Shown: positions 34,005-42,039 of the stretch, piece by piece
How positions within the stretch are numbered: the first letter of the stretch is position 1
How the letters are laid out: the number at the start of each line of letters is the position of its first letter
Origin: Pseudomonadales bacterium
GTDB lineage: Bacteria > Pseudomonadota > Gammaproteobacteria > Pseudomonadales > Azotimanducaceae
Direction: 5' to 3'
Assembly: GCA_028283025.1 (NCBI GenBank)
Contig: JAPYNO010000043.1
Location: forward strand, 1 to 48,756
Length of the DNA stretch: 48,756 bases
Notes under the pieces: model-generated
What the model was told of the DNA's origin: nothing
The model's database searches: none
What the model saw: only the letters and a program-made list of their open reading frames with translations
Translations under genes and position numbers: made by a program

Positions 34005-35120
34005 CTAACGCCTCAAAAGAATCGCGCTCTTGGCATCCCATGACAGGTAGACATGGCCCTGCCGGTCATGCGCGCGCGCCTGGCGCCTGGCGCGATTCTG
34101 TTCGCTCACCTGGAGCACTTCGCCGGTGTCGAGCTTGACCCGGTAGGTCGAGTAGTTGCCGTAGTAGCCGAGGCGCAAAATCTGCCCGCGCAGCGAAGGG
34201 CCGCCCACAGGCGCACGCTCGCTCATGGAGATTTTTTCAGGCCGCACCGCAATCCAGACGCGACTGCCCACTGTGATGCCAGGCTCAGCATCCATATCAA
34301 AAGCAAGATCAAAAGCAAGATCAAGCGTGCCGCAGGCATCGGTGTGCACCCGAATTGTCGCTTCGCCAATGTCACGCACCACGCCTTCAAAGATATTCGT
34401 CGTGCCGAAGAACTCGGCGACAAACCTGCTTTCAGGGTACTCGTACATCTCGGTCGGCGTCCCTGTTTGCACGATTTGACCGCCATCCATCACACCGATG
34501 CGGCTGGCAAGGCTCATCGCTTCTTCTTGGTCGTGCGTCACTAGAATACACGTCACGCCAAGTTCATCTTGCAGGTTCATCAGTTCGAATTGCGTATGCT
34601 CGCGTAAGCGCTTGTCGAGCGCAGCCAAGGGCTCATCAAGCAGCAGCGCTTTCGGACGCTTGATGAGCGCGCGCGCAAGCGCTACCCGCTGCAACTGACC
34701 ACCGGAAAGCTGGTGCGGCTTGCGATGGCGAAAGTCGGAAAGTCGCACTAGGGCGAGCATCTCATCGACACGCGACGCAATCTCCGCCTTGTCCATGCTT
34801 TCTTTTTTCAGCCCGTAGGCGATATTGCCCTCGACGGTCATGTGCGGGAACACCGCATATGACTGAAACATCATGTTGAGCGGACGCTCGAACGCTGGCA
34901 GGTCTGTCATGTCCACATCGTCAATGACGATGCGTCCGGCACTCGGCTGCTCGAAGCCTGCAAGCAGACGCAGCAGCGTCGTCTTGCCGCTGCCTGAGCC
35001 GCCGAGAATGGCGAATAATTCGCCTTGATAGACATCAAGGCTCAAGTCATCGACAGCCGTGACCTCGCCGAAATGCTTGGACACGCCTTGAATGCGGATG
35101 AACGGCTCGCGCACTGACAC
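34005..35120 (-). CDS. potG: Spermidine/putrescine ABC transporter ATPase, PotG/PotA-like
   Basis: A 371-aa ABC ATPase. Walker A GGSGSGKTT near 40-48, signature LSGGQ near 138, Walker B ALLLDEPLAALD near 158-169, H-loop THD. A C-terminal TOBE domain follows. In that domain the amino acids LDLAFDLAFDM reflect a 12-nt tandem duplication around 34303-34328 (AAAAGCAAGATC-type unit), an in-frame expansion in a loop. GTG start at 35120. It sits between the binding protein (15-nt gap) and the permeases. Confidence 0.93.
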   Translation of the reverse strand: MSVREPFIRIQGVSKHFGEVTAVDDLSLDVYQGELFAILGGSGSGKTTLLRLLAGFEQPSAGRIVIDDVDMTDLPAFERPLNMMFQSYAVFPHMTVEGNIAYGLKKESMDKAEIASRVDEMLALVRLSDFRHRKPHQLSGGQLQRVALARALIKRPKALLLDEPLAALDKRLREHTQFELMNLQDELGVTCILVTHDQEEAMSLASRIGVMDGGQIVQTGTPTEMYEYPESRFVAEFFGTTNIFEGVVRDIGEATIRVHTDACGTLDLAFDLAFDMDAEPGITVGSRVWIAVRPEKISMSERAPVGGPSLRGQILRLGYYGNYSTYRVKLDTGEVLQVSEQNRARRQARAHDRQGHVYLSWDAKSAILLRR

Positions 35121-35135
35121 TTGAAAGCACCCGCG

Positions 35136-36224
35136 CTACAAGCCTGCCTTGATGCGAGTCCACAGCCGCGAGCGAACACGCTCGATCTTCGGTGGATGCG
35201 TAAGCGCGACTGAACTGCGCCGGGTGATGGTCTCATTCGGATAGATCGCCGGATTGGAAGCGAGGTCTGCTTGCACAAACGGCATCGACGGCGGATTCGC
35301 ATTGGCATAGCCAGTGAAGTTCGAGATCGCCGCGATGACTTCTGGCCGCAGCAAATAGTTCAAGAACAGATGCGCATTCTCGACGTTGCCGGCATCGGCC
35401 GGGATAAACGCCAAGTCAAACCAAATGAGCGATGCGTCCTGGGGGATATTGAAGCCGATGTCGATGTCTAGGCCGGCTTCGCGCGCGCGCCTCGCCGCCA
35501 CCGAATAGTCGCCCGACCAGCTCTGTGCGATGCAGACTTCTTCGCTTGGCAAATCAAGCAGCAGTTTAGTTGAGTCGAAGTATTTGATGTACGGCCGGAC
35601 GCTGCGCAGGACATCGGCCGCTTGCTTCAGTTCCTGCGGGTCAACCGAGTTGGGGTCGAAGCCGAGATACGCGAGCACGCTGCCGATGACCTCGGTCGCC
35701 GAATCGAGCAGGGTGACGCCGCAATCAGCGAACCGCGACACCACATGCGGGTTGAAGACGAGCTCCGCACGGCTCAAGGGCGCATCAGGCATGCGTTCAA
35801 GGATCATGCGCCTGTTGTAGGCGAATCCAGTCGTCCCCCACATGTACGGCAGTCCGTATCGATTGTCCGGGTCAAACTCCGTCAAGCGCTCAAGCAGCGC
35901 CGCATCCAGGTTCTGCCAATTCGGCAGGCGGGATTTGTCAAGCGGCAAGTACACCCCGGCCGGAATGAGCGGCGCTGAGTTGGATGCGGCATGAAACACA
36001 ATGTCATATCCTGAGCGCCCGGCAAGCAGCTTGGTATCGACCACGACCGATGAGTTGTAGACATCGTAGTTGACTTTGATGCCGAATTCGGCAGAAAAGT
36101 CCTCAAGCGTCGTCTCGCCGATATAGTCCGACCAGTTGTAGATGTTGAGCGTACCACTCGCATTCGCTCCGGCGGCCAGGAGCAGGCACAGCCACCACAG
36201 GTGCGTGTCTATTGCTTTGAACAT
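35136..36224 (-). CDS. potF: Periplasmic polyamine-binding protein, PotF/PotD-like
   Basis: A 362-aa solute-binding protein. Signal peptide about 1-23 (WWLCLLLAAGANA), then LNIYNWSDYIGETTLEDF, the family's N-terminal signature, and PYMWGTTGFAYNR in the middle. The ATG at 36224 is preferred to the GTG two codons upstream. It is the first gene of the potFGHI operon and diverges from the puuB-like gene across a 67-nt region. Putrescine is the default guess; other diamines or amines are possible. Confidence 0.9.
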   Translation of the reverse strand: MFKAIDTHLWWLCLLLAAGANASGTLNIYNWSDYIGETTLEDFSAEFGIKVNYDVYNSSVVVDTKLLAGRSGYDIVFHAASNSAPLIPAGVYLPLDKSRLPNWQNLDAALLERLTEFDPDNRYGLPYMWGTTGFAYNRRMILERMPDAPLSRAELVFNPHVVSRFADCGVTLLDSATEVIGSVLAYLGFDPNSVDPQELKQAADVLRSVRPYIKYFDSTKLLLDLPSEEVCIAQSWSGDYSVAARRAREAGLDIDIGFNIPQDASLIWFDLAFIPADAGNVENAHLFLNYLLRPEVIAAISNFTGYANANPPSMPFVQADLASNPAIYPNETITRRSSVALTHPPKIERVRSRLWTRIKAGL

Positions 36225-36252
36225 GCGCACACGCTAACACGTCACGGACAGG

Positions 36253-36258
36253 TATATT
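36253..36258 (+). promoter_or_regulatory. -10-like element in the potF/puuB divergent region
   Basis: TATATT lies 33 nt before the puuB-like ATG. No good -35 at the right spacing is visible, so the promoter may need an activator. On the other strand the same bases give a weak AATATA. Confidence 0.25.
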
Positions 36259-36291
36259 GCGCACGCCAGCAAACGACGGAGCGATCGCCCC

Positions 36292-37566
36292 ATGCCAAGA
36301 GAAGAGCATACAGGCTCCTATTACGCCGCCACGCGCAACGATGACACGACCTATGCGCCGCTTGCGGGCGAGCATGAAGCCGATGTCTGCATCATCGGCG
36401 GCGGATTTACCGGCGTGGCCAGTGCGCTCACCCTTGCTGAGCGCGGTCACCGAGTCGCGCTTGTCGAGCAAAATCGAATCGGCTGGGGGGCTTCAGGGCG
36501 AAACGGCGGGCAGCTCATTTGTGGCCTTGCCGGCCGCAATCACCTCGCCAAGCACCTCGGCTGGGAGAAAGTTTGGCAGCTTCACTATCGAGGCAATGAG
36601 CTGATCAAGGAGCGCGTCCAAAAGTACGCCATCGAATGCGACCTCAAGTACGGCTTCATTGAGGTCGCGCATAAGAAAAGCCAGCTTGCAGGACTCGCCC
36701 AGGATATTCAGTACCACCGAGATGCCGGCCAAGGCGAGCATTTTCGATTGGTTGAGCGCGACGAAACAGCCGAGATGCTCGGCACAGAGCGCTATCTCGG
36801 CGGCATGATTAGCATGATTGATGGGCATCTGCATCCGCTGAACCTCTGCCTTGGCGAGGCGCGCGCCGCCAAAGGGCTCGGCGCGGCCATTTTCGAGCAC
36901 AGCGAGGTGACGAGGATTGCCCAAGGTTCGAAGATACGGGTGGAAACGCACAGCGGCGCGGTGCTCGCGGACAAGGTGCTGATTGCAGGCAATGCGTACC
37001 ACCATCTCGAACAGCAACGCCTCTCCGGGCTTGTCTTTCCCGCAGGCAGCTTCGTTGTGGCGACCGAGCCGCTGCCGGATGACTTCAGGAAAACAGTCAA
37101 CGCGCAAGACTTCGCGGTGTGCGATTTGAATCATGTGCCCGACTACTATCGCTATTCGGCCGACGGGCGCCTGCTCTTCGGCGGGCGCTGCAATTATTCC
37201 GGCAAAGAGCCGAAGAGCATTGGCCGCACGATGCTGCCAAGAATGCTGGCCATCTATCCAGAACTCGCGAGCGTCAAGATCGACTACGCATGGGGCGGCA
37301 AGATCGGCATTGTCGTCAAGCGCATGCCGCTGCTTGGCCGGTTGAGCGAGCGGGTGTTCTATGCAATGGGCTACTCCGGGCATGGCGTTGCGCCCACGCA
37401 CATAGCCGCAGAAATCATGGCAAACGCTATGCAAGGTGACACCGAAGTTCTTGCAGCCTATGAAAAAATAAAGCACCGGCGCATTCCTGGCAGTCAGTGG
37501 TTCGGCAACCAAATCGTCGCTTTTGGCATGCTCTACTACCGGGCGCTCGATATGATCCCTTTATGA
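36292..37566 (+). CDS. puuB: FAD-dependent amine oxidase, gamma-glutamylputrescine oxidase (PuuB)-like
   Basis: A 424-aa DAO-family flavoprotein that would oxidise a gamma-glutamylated amine to its aldehyde. The nucleotide site DVCIIGGGFTGVASALTLAE is at 30-49, followed by RIGWGASGRNGGQLICGL, a PuuB-type block. The C-terminal AMGYSGHGVAPTHIAAEI contains the usual FAD-binding glycine. The gene starts near the puuA/pot operon and is transcribed away from it. Its last codons lie inside the first 85-bp repeat (37558-37642). Confidence 0.88.
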   Translation: MPREEHTGSYYAATRNDDTTYAPLAGEHEADVCIIGGGFTGVASALTLAERGHRVALVEQNRIGWGASGRNGGQLICGLAGRNHLAKHLGWEKVWQLHYRGNELIKERVQKYAIECDLKYGFIEVAHKKSQLAGLAQDIQYHRDAGQGEHFRLVERDETAEMLGTERYLGGMISMIDGHLHPLNLCLGEARAAKGLGAAIFEHSEVTRIAQGSKIRVETHSGAVLADKVLIAGNAYHHLEQQRLSGLVFPAGSFVVATEPLPDDFRKTVNAQDFAVCDLNHVPDYYRYSADGRLLFGGRCNYSGKEPKSIGRTMLPRMLAIYPELASVKIDYAWGGKIGIVVKRMPLLGRLSERVFYAMGYSGHGVAPTHIAAEIMANAMQGDTEVLAAYEKIKHRRIPGSQWFGNQIVAFGMLYYRALDMIPL

Positions 37567-37642
37567 TGCGATGCTGTGAGCGGACAGTGTGACCTTCGTC
37601 ACCATCTAAGCACTGCGAGCGCAGCAGGCCTCGTGCGATAGC
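37558..37642. repeat. 85-bp direct repeat, left copy
   Basis: It runs from the last three codons of puuB (CCT TTA TGA) through a stretch that in the right copy is the end of the GST gene. Against 38280-38365 there are 4 substitutions and one 1-nt indel. It contains small hairpins (GTGAC-CTTC-GTCAC; CTGCG-AG-CGCAG). Confidence 0.95.
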
Positions 37643-37655
37643 AAAATCCGCTATC
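37637..37655. promoter_or_regulatory. Possible HicB operator
   Basis: Perfect inverted repeat GATAGC-N7-GCTATC directly before hicA. The left half is the last 6 nt of the 85-bp repeat and the right half is the first part of the cassette, overlapping a TATCAT -10-like element. The right copy of the repeat lacks the partner half. Confidence 0.45.
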
Positions 37656-37663
37656 ATTGATAT

Positions 37664-37918
37664 GTGAACGCTAAACAACGGAAAACACTACGGGCAGTAT
37701 TTGCCGAACCTGTTTCTCGATCAATTGCTTGGGGAGATATTGAGACATTATTCATCTCAGCTGGTGCAAAGTTGATTCCCGGATCGGGTTCTCGAATTCG
37801 ATTCGTCAAAGACGATCATGTCGCAACCTTTCACCGCCCTCACGGCCAGAAGGAAGCCAAGCCCTACCAAGTAAAGCAAGCACGAGCGTTCCTGACACAA
37901 TTGGAGGTAAAGCCATGA
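37664..37918 (+). CDS. hicA: HicA-type mRNA interferase toxin
   Basis: An 84-aa dsRBD-fold toxin that cleaves mRNA. The family core is visible: FISAGAKLIPGSGSRIRFVK at about 30-49, and the catalytic histidine most likely His57 in ATFHRPH. The C-terminal helix KPYQVKQARAFLTQLE is also typical. It has a GTG start; no other start fits. It overlaps hicB by 4 nt (ATGA). The pair occupies nearly the whole 637-nt insert between the repeats. Confidence 0.92.
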   Translation: MNAKQRKTLRAVFAEPVSRSIAWGDIETLFISAGAKLIPGSGSRIRFVKDDHVATFHRPHGQKEAKPYQVKQARAFLTQLEVKP

Positions 37919-38259
37919 CAAGTTCTATGACCTACAAAGGCTATCCAGCGCGAATTGAATACAGTTCGGAAGACGAGTGCTTCATCGGTCATATTGTGGG
38001 CATTCGGGACATCGTTGGTTTTCACGCCGAGAGCGTGGCTGAGTTAAGAACGGCGTTCCAAGAATCCGTAGAAGACTACCTTGAGACCTGCGCACAGCTA
38101 GGTAAAGCGCCACAGAAGTCGTTCTCGGGGAGGCTCATGCTACGAATTGCGCCGGAAGTACACGCTGCGGTCGCTTCCGCTGCAAAGATCAACGGCATGA
38201 GCATCAATCAGTGGGCCGCTCACTGTTTAGAGCAGCATTCAAGGCGCATTGTCGCGTAA
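37915..38259 (+). CDS. hicB: HicB-type antitoxin
   Basis: A 114-aa antitoxin. The N-terminal RNase H-like fold (GYPARIEYSSEDECFIGHIV, then SVAELRTAFQESVEDYLETC) is followed by a ribbon-helix-helix C-terminus (GRLMLRIAPEVHAAVASAA, then MSINQWAAHCLEQH), which would bind the operator and repress hicAB. Confidence 0.92.
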   Translation: MTSSMTYKGYPARIEYSSEDECFIGHIVGIRDIVGFHAESVAELRTAFQESVEDYLETCAQLGKAPQKSFSGRLMLRIAPEVHAAVASAAKINGMSINQWAAHCLEQHSRRIVA

Positions 38260-38279
38260 GCCGAAGGCTCGACATGAGT

Positions 38280-38365
38280 CCTTTTATGATGCGATGCTGT
38301 GAGCGGACGGCGTGACCTTCGTCACCATTTGAGCACTGCGAGCGCAGCAGGCCTCGTGCGATAGC
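38280..38365. repeat. 85-bp direct repeat, right copy
   Basis: Contains the last 44 bases of the GST gene on the minus strand, plus 9 nt that match the end of puuB (CCT TTT ATG A). Since both flanking genes' ends are present in both copies, the ancestral puuB/GST junction was duplicated. Confidence 0.95.
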
Positions 38366-38954
38366 GCGCATCCCAATCGCGCAGGAGCGGGCGGTCGCCA
38401 AACACATCCGCTTTGATGTAGCGCATGAATTGCAAAGATGCTTGCAGCGTGCAGTCCGCGATGGACGCGCGCGTCCCGAGCAGCAGCGGTCGCCCGTCGC
38501 CGAGTAATCGCTCCAAGTAGTCGAGCGGCGCTTGCATGGCCGCCTCCATGTGCGCTGCTTTGGCTTCATCCTTCGGATACCCCAAGGGAGAATTGACTGC
38601 GTGACAATAGGCGCCCATAGGGCTGGCCAAGCGCAAATCCACGATTCGCTCGGTGTCACGGGCGTAACCCCGCTCCTCCGGCGAGCCGGTGAGCAGTGCG
38701 TTGTCTGGATACTTGTCCTCCAGATATTCAATGATCGCCAAGGATTCAACGAGATAGGCGCCGTCATCAAGCTCTAGTGCTGGCACGGTCCCGAACGGAT
38801 TGCGCGCAAGGTGCGCTGGCTCCTTATGGCGACCTTTGACAGTATTAACCACGATCTGTTCTATGTTCATCTGCACGCCGAGTTCTTCCCGCTCGGCGAT
38901 GTACAACATGACTTTGGTTGGATTCGGTGCCAAGGGCACCATGTAGAGCTTCAT
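38322..38954 (-). CDS. Glutathione S-transferase family protein
   Basis: A 210-aa GST. The start is ATG at 38954 with GGAGG four bases upstream; an N-terminal extension to 39035 is not supported. The thioredoxin-like domain (1-82) has NPFGTVPALELDDGAYLVES with the cis-proline and the GSH-contacting Glu-Ser. The helical domain has SIADCTLQASLQFM near 163-176 (N-capping S/TxxD). Its 3' end is duplicated on the far side of hicAB. The substrate is unknown. Confidence 0.9.
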   Translation of the reverse strand: MKLYMVPLAPNPTKVMLYIAEREELGVQMNIEQIVVNTVKGRHKEPAHLARNPFGTVPALELDDGAYLVESLAIIEYLEDKYPDNALLTGSPEERGYARDTERIVDLRLASPMGAYCHAVNSPLGYPKDEAKAAHMEAAMQAPLDYLERLLGDGRPLLLGTRASIADCTLQASLQFMRYIKADVFGDRPLLRDWDARYRTRPAALAVLKW

Positions 38955-39079
38955 AGTTCCTCCACGAGATCGACAATATTTTCCAACAAATCGAAGCGCT
39001 TGCAAAGGTCGTCCTATTTCAATGGCAAGTTTCACACGAATGCCAGCCTCAGTTGATAGCGAACAGACAGATGCTTCAC

Positions 39080-39223
39080 TTAATGAATGAAGGACGATTT
39101 GATCAATTGCGGCTCGCCCGCAAGCTCAATCGAACGCACCCGCGACATGGAATTAAATTGTGCAGGCGCATCTTTCAGGAGGCTAGTGTCCTGTCCGGCT
39201 AATTCGTGATTATTCTTGGCCAT
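39080..39223 (-). CDS. Possible small protein, 47 aa
   Basis: Begins MAKNNHELAGQD with a good ribosome site (AGGGGTG four bases before the ATG), 70 nt downstream of the ATPase stop on the same strand. Soluble, no known motif. It could be a real small partner of the ATPase or chance. The rest of the 38955-39293 gap shows nothing I recognise. Confidence 0.3.
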   Translation of the reverse strand: MAKNNHELAGQDTSLLKDAPAQFNSMSRVRSIELAGEPQLIKSSFIH

Positions 39224-39293
39224 TTCACCCCTTGGCTGCGTTATGTTGTGAGACTTTCTTGAATGGGAAATGGCGACAAGACGATTGTCCTCA

Positions 39294-40745
39294 CTATCGT
39301 GCGAGATCGGTTGGGACATCCAAGTCATCCCATCCGATTTGCTTGAACAGCGCATTCATGTCGGCTTGCAGTGTTGGGAGTGCTGCGTGATGCGCCATAT
39401 TCATCGGCTCATGGAACTTCGCTTCGACATAATCAAAGAAAGAAGGCAGTCCCAACGACCACGGGCCGCTGTCATAGCCTGTTATAGACCAGAGCAAGCC
39501 TAAATGCTTGAAATGCATGTGTGCTTCTACGAAGGAAAGCCTGCCCTCATCTTGATAGGGCGCATTCGCCAAACCCGATTTGATCGCAACTTTAATTAGC
39601 TGCGGATTGACCTGTTGATCGACCTTCTCCATCTGCTGCCACAGGCATCCTAGCTGCCGCGCACAGCCACTAAGATTTTTGCTTTCCACGTCAGCCCAGA
39701 CCGTTTGATAACGATCTTGCATCACTTTCTCAAACGCTTGATCAATCTCCCCACCAATCGTGAACATCGCCGTATCGCCGTGCCGGCTCGCCCACTGCAA
39801 TGCGGATTCTCCGAGCACTTGCAGGAAGTACGGACTGCCCTTGCAGCGGGCGAGCATGTCGGCAAGCCCGTCGCCTTCAATTGTGACACCCGCCGCCTCA
39901 AGTGTTTTGACGATTGCTTGCTGGCAATCTTCAACGGAAAGGTCGTTTGGCATCGGCGCAAAGCGTTTTTCTTGTCCGCGATCACGAAACCATGTCGCTT
40001 TGCACGCCGAATCCCTGAGCACGTCGAGCGTGTCGGGCGTGCCGGCAAGCACAAACCCCACAGGCTGCTTCTGTCCCGCCGCCATCGTCTGTACTGTATT
40101 CATGAATTCCCCGAGTACAGCAGGGTCAGCCCCGTGTGCTTCATCCACAAGAATCAGCAAGGGTTTGTGATCAGACCTACGCTGCACCGACCGTATCGCA
40201 GATTGAATCGATTTGTCTTGCGGCAGCGGCGTACTTATCAAAGATGTGTGTCGCCCATGTCGAGCGCCTCCTTTCAGAACGCCTGCACTTACACCACCGC
40301 TTGTTTCCGAATGCGATTGGCGAGTTTCCTGTTGACGCTTCTCCATATAATCAGAAAGACTGCCGATAAAACGTTCTACAGATGCCAGTCCATGATCCCC
40401 GTCCAAACTAATCGTTTGCATCAACTTCGTGTGATCAAGCCTGTGCTGCAAAGCACTCAACAACGCTGTCTTGCCAGTCCCTCGTGGGCCGTGTACGACG
40501 ACACCCAACACGCTCGAGCCGCCTTGATTATGACGACACACACCGTCAATGAGTGTGGAGAGTTGTGCGATTTGCTCACCTCGCCCGACAAGCAAAGGCG
40601 GCACGAACCCAGACGAAGCAGGAAACACCTGTTCATAACGTCCCGCTCGATAATTAATTCGTATGTCTTGTCGCTTCTGCTCGGACAAAGACGTTGACAA
40701 GACTTCCGCGAACACGGATTCAGCGATCTGTTCTTTGGAAGACAT
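39294..40745 (-). CDS. AAA+ ATPase (ORC/Cdc6-like), stand-alone
   Basis: A 483-aa ATPase. Start ATG at 40745 with AAGGGA 9 nt upstream; a GTG two codons earlier is possible. PPLLVGRGEQIAQL leads to Walker A GPRGTGKT at 86-93 and Walker B LLILVDEAHGADP; a sensor-type GFVLAGTPDTLDVL follows. The order of motifs matches the ATPase at 19806-20978, so both are the same family, but sequence similarity is modest. A region rich in K, Q, R and S lies between Walker A and B (about 128-155). No restriction gene is adjacent. Confidence 0.82.
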   Translation of the reverse strand: MSSKEQIAESVFAEVLSTSLSEQKRQDIRINYRAGRYEQVFPASSGFVPPLLVGRGEQIAQLSTLIDGVCRHNQGGSSVLGVVVHGPRGTGKTALLSALQHRLDHTKLMQTISLDGDHGLASVERFIGSLSDYMEKRQQETRQSHSETSGGVSAGVLKGGARHGRHTSLISTPLPQDKSIQSAIRSVQRRSDHKPLLILVDEAHGADPAVLGEFMNTVQTMAAGQKQPVGFVLAGTPDTLDVLRDSACKATWFRDRGQEKRFAPMPNDLSVEDCQQAIVKTLEAAGVTIEGDGLADMLARCKGSPYFLQVLGESALQWASRHGDTAMFTIGGEIDQAFEKVMQDRYQTVWADVESKNLSGCARQLGCLWQQMEKVDQQVNPQLIKVAIKSGLANAPYQDEGRLSFVEAHMHFKHLGLLWSITGYDSGPWSLGLPSFFDYVEAKFHEPMNMAHHAALPTLQADMNALFKQIGWDDLDVPTDLAR

Positions 40746-40772
40746 CGACACAGTCCCTTCAAAGTATGTCTC

Positions 40773-40805
40773 ATTATATGGGGTGACTGAATACTCGGTT
40801 CACCC
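40773..40805 (-). promoter_or_regulatory. Promoter with palindromic operator upstream of the ATPase gene
   Basis: Consensus -10 TATAAT on the minus strand (40778-40773), with a weak TGAACC -35 18 nt upstream. An inverted repeat GGGTGA (40781-40786) / TCACCC (40800-40805) with a 13-nt spacer covers the -35 and the spacer, a classic place for a repressor. Confidence 0.5.
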
Positions 40806-40861
40806 TAGCTAGGTGCGAACAAGCCACAGCATAAGCTTTCATCCATGCTGATTCACTCCTC

Positions 40862-41308
40862 TCATATCCGATCAGTATCCAGAAGAATCGTCACCGGCCC
40901 GTCGTTCTCAAGCAACACCGCCATGTGCGCACCGAACAGGCCCCTGCCCACCGTCACGCCAGCTTGTTCAAGACGCTCGATGTAGTGTTCATAGAGCATT
41001 TTTGCGGGTTCTGGCGGCGCAGCATCGGTGAAGCTAGGACGCATGCCTCGGCGCGCATCCGCCGCCAAAGTGAATTGCGAGACCACCAGCACTTGACCTT
41101 CAATATCCTTGAGCGACCGGTTCATTGGCCGTTTGTCATCGGGAAATATACGAAGCCCCATGGTCTTGTCAGCAAGACGCGCCGCTTCGCGGTGTGTGTC
41201 GCCGTTGATTACCCCAAGGAACACCAAGAGGCCCGCTCCGATGGCAGCCACTTCATCGTCCGCCACCGAGACGCTCGCCCGCGACACACGTTGAATCAGC
41301 GCGCGCAT
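40862..41308 (-). CDS. dtd: D-aminoacyl-tRNA deacylase
   Basis: A 148-aa homodimeric enzyme that frees tRNA from mischarged D-amino acids. The SQFTL motif is at about 77-81 and the cis-Pro motif in ENDGPVTI is near 134; opening MRALIQRVSRASVSV is typical. It starts inside the end of rlmB (13-nt overlap), as the third gene of an rnr-rlmB-dtd operon. Confidence 0.96.
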   Translation of the reverse strand: MRALIQRVSRASVSVADDEVAAIGAGLLVFLGVINGDTHREAARLADKTMGLRIFPDDKRPMNRSLKDIEGQVLVVSQFTLAADARRGMRPSFTDAAPPEPAKMLYEHYIERLEQAGVTVGRGLFGAHMAVLLENDGPVTILLDTDRI

Positions 41309-42039
41309 TGCCGCTGCCGCAGCACTTCATAGAGCAGCACGCCGGTCGCGACCGACACGTTGAGGCTACCAATGCCCCGCAACACCGGCAGGGACACCAG
41401 CGCATCGCAACTTGACTTGGTGAACTTGCGCAATCCCCTGCCCTCGGAGCCGACCACAAGCACAGTCGGCGCATTCAAATCCGTTTCATGCCATGGCGTG
41501 AGCGCATCACTGTCGGCACCGATGACTTGTAACCCGTGTGCCTGCAGCCAATTCAAGCGACGCACGAGATTGCTGAGCGCAATGATTGGCACCTGCTCCG
41601 CACCGCCGCTCGCCGCTTTTTCAGCGGCAGGCGTCAAGCGCGTGCCGCGGCTTTTTGGATAGACAATCGCATCGACGCCAGCGGCCGCCGCTGTGCGAAT
41701 ACAAGCTCCGAAATTGCGTGAATCTTCAATACTATCGAGTGCGAGAATTAGACTGCTTGGGGGTGGCGAATCGAATTTCGAGAGCAGCCAGTCTTCATTG
41801 AATTCGCGTCGCGCGGCAACTTCGGCAACCTCGACAATCACGCCCTGATGATGGCGACTGCCGGCGAGTGTATCGAGGGCATCGCGCTCTTGCAGCTGTA
41901 GATGCGCGCCTGCGCGTTCGGCAAGCACTTCAAATTCTGAGCGCAGCTTCATGGAACGTAGAAGGTGCAGCGTCTTGATCTTGCGCCCGCTTGCGAGACA
42001 CGCACGCGCCGCATGTACGCCATAGACAATGCGCGTCAT
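41296..42039 (-). CDS. rlmB: 23S rRNA (guanosine(2251)-2'-O)-methyltransferase
   Basis: A 247-aa SPOUT (TrmH-type) enzyme. Motif 1 NFGACIRTAAAAGVDAIV near 107-124, motif 2 VLVVGSEGRGL near 191-201, motif 3 IGSLNVSVATGVLLYEVLRQ near 222-241. The N-terminal L30e-like substrate domain is present (YGVHAARACL). It overlaps rnr by 4 nt, the usual gammaproteobacterial neighbourhood. Confidence 0.96.
   Translation of the reverse strand: MTRIVYGVHAARACLASGRKIKTLHLLRSMKLRSEFEVLAERAGAHLQLQERDALDTLAGSRHHQGVIVEVAEVAARREFNEDWLLSKFDSPPPSSLILALDSIEDSRNFGACIRTAAAAGVDAIVYPKSRGTRLTPAAEKAASGGAEQVPIIALSNLVRRLNWLQAHGLQVIGADSDALTPWHETDLNAPTVLVVGSEGRGLRKFTKSSCDALVSLPVLRGIGSLNVSVATGVLLYEVLRQRQCAR

Noticed and set aside
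36493-37512. 339-codon frame antisense to puuB
   Set aside because: Shadow of the FAD oxidase; no family features.
37558-38365. hicAB region as an IS element or integron cassette
   Set aside because: No transposase or integrase, no terminal inverted repeats, no attC-like palindrome; the borders are direct repeats of host coding ends.
39705-40697. 330-codon frame antisense to the lone ATPase
   Set aside because: No motif and complementary to clear Walker motifs on the other strand.
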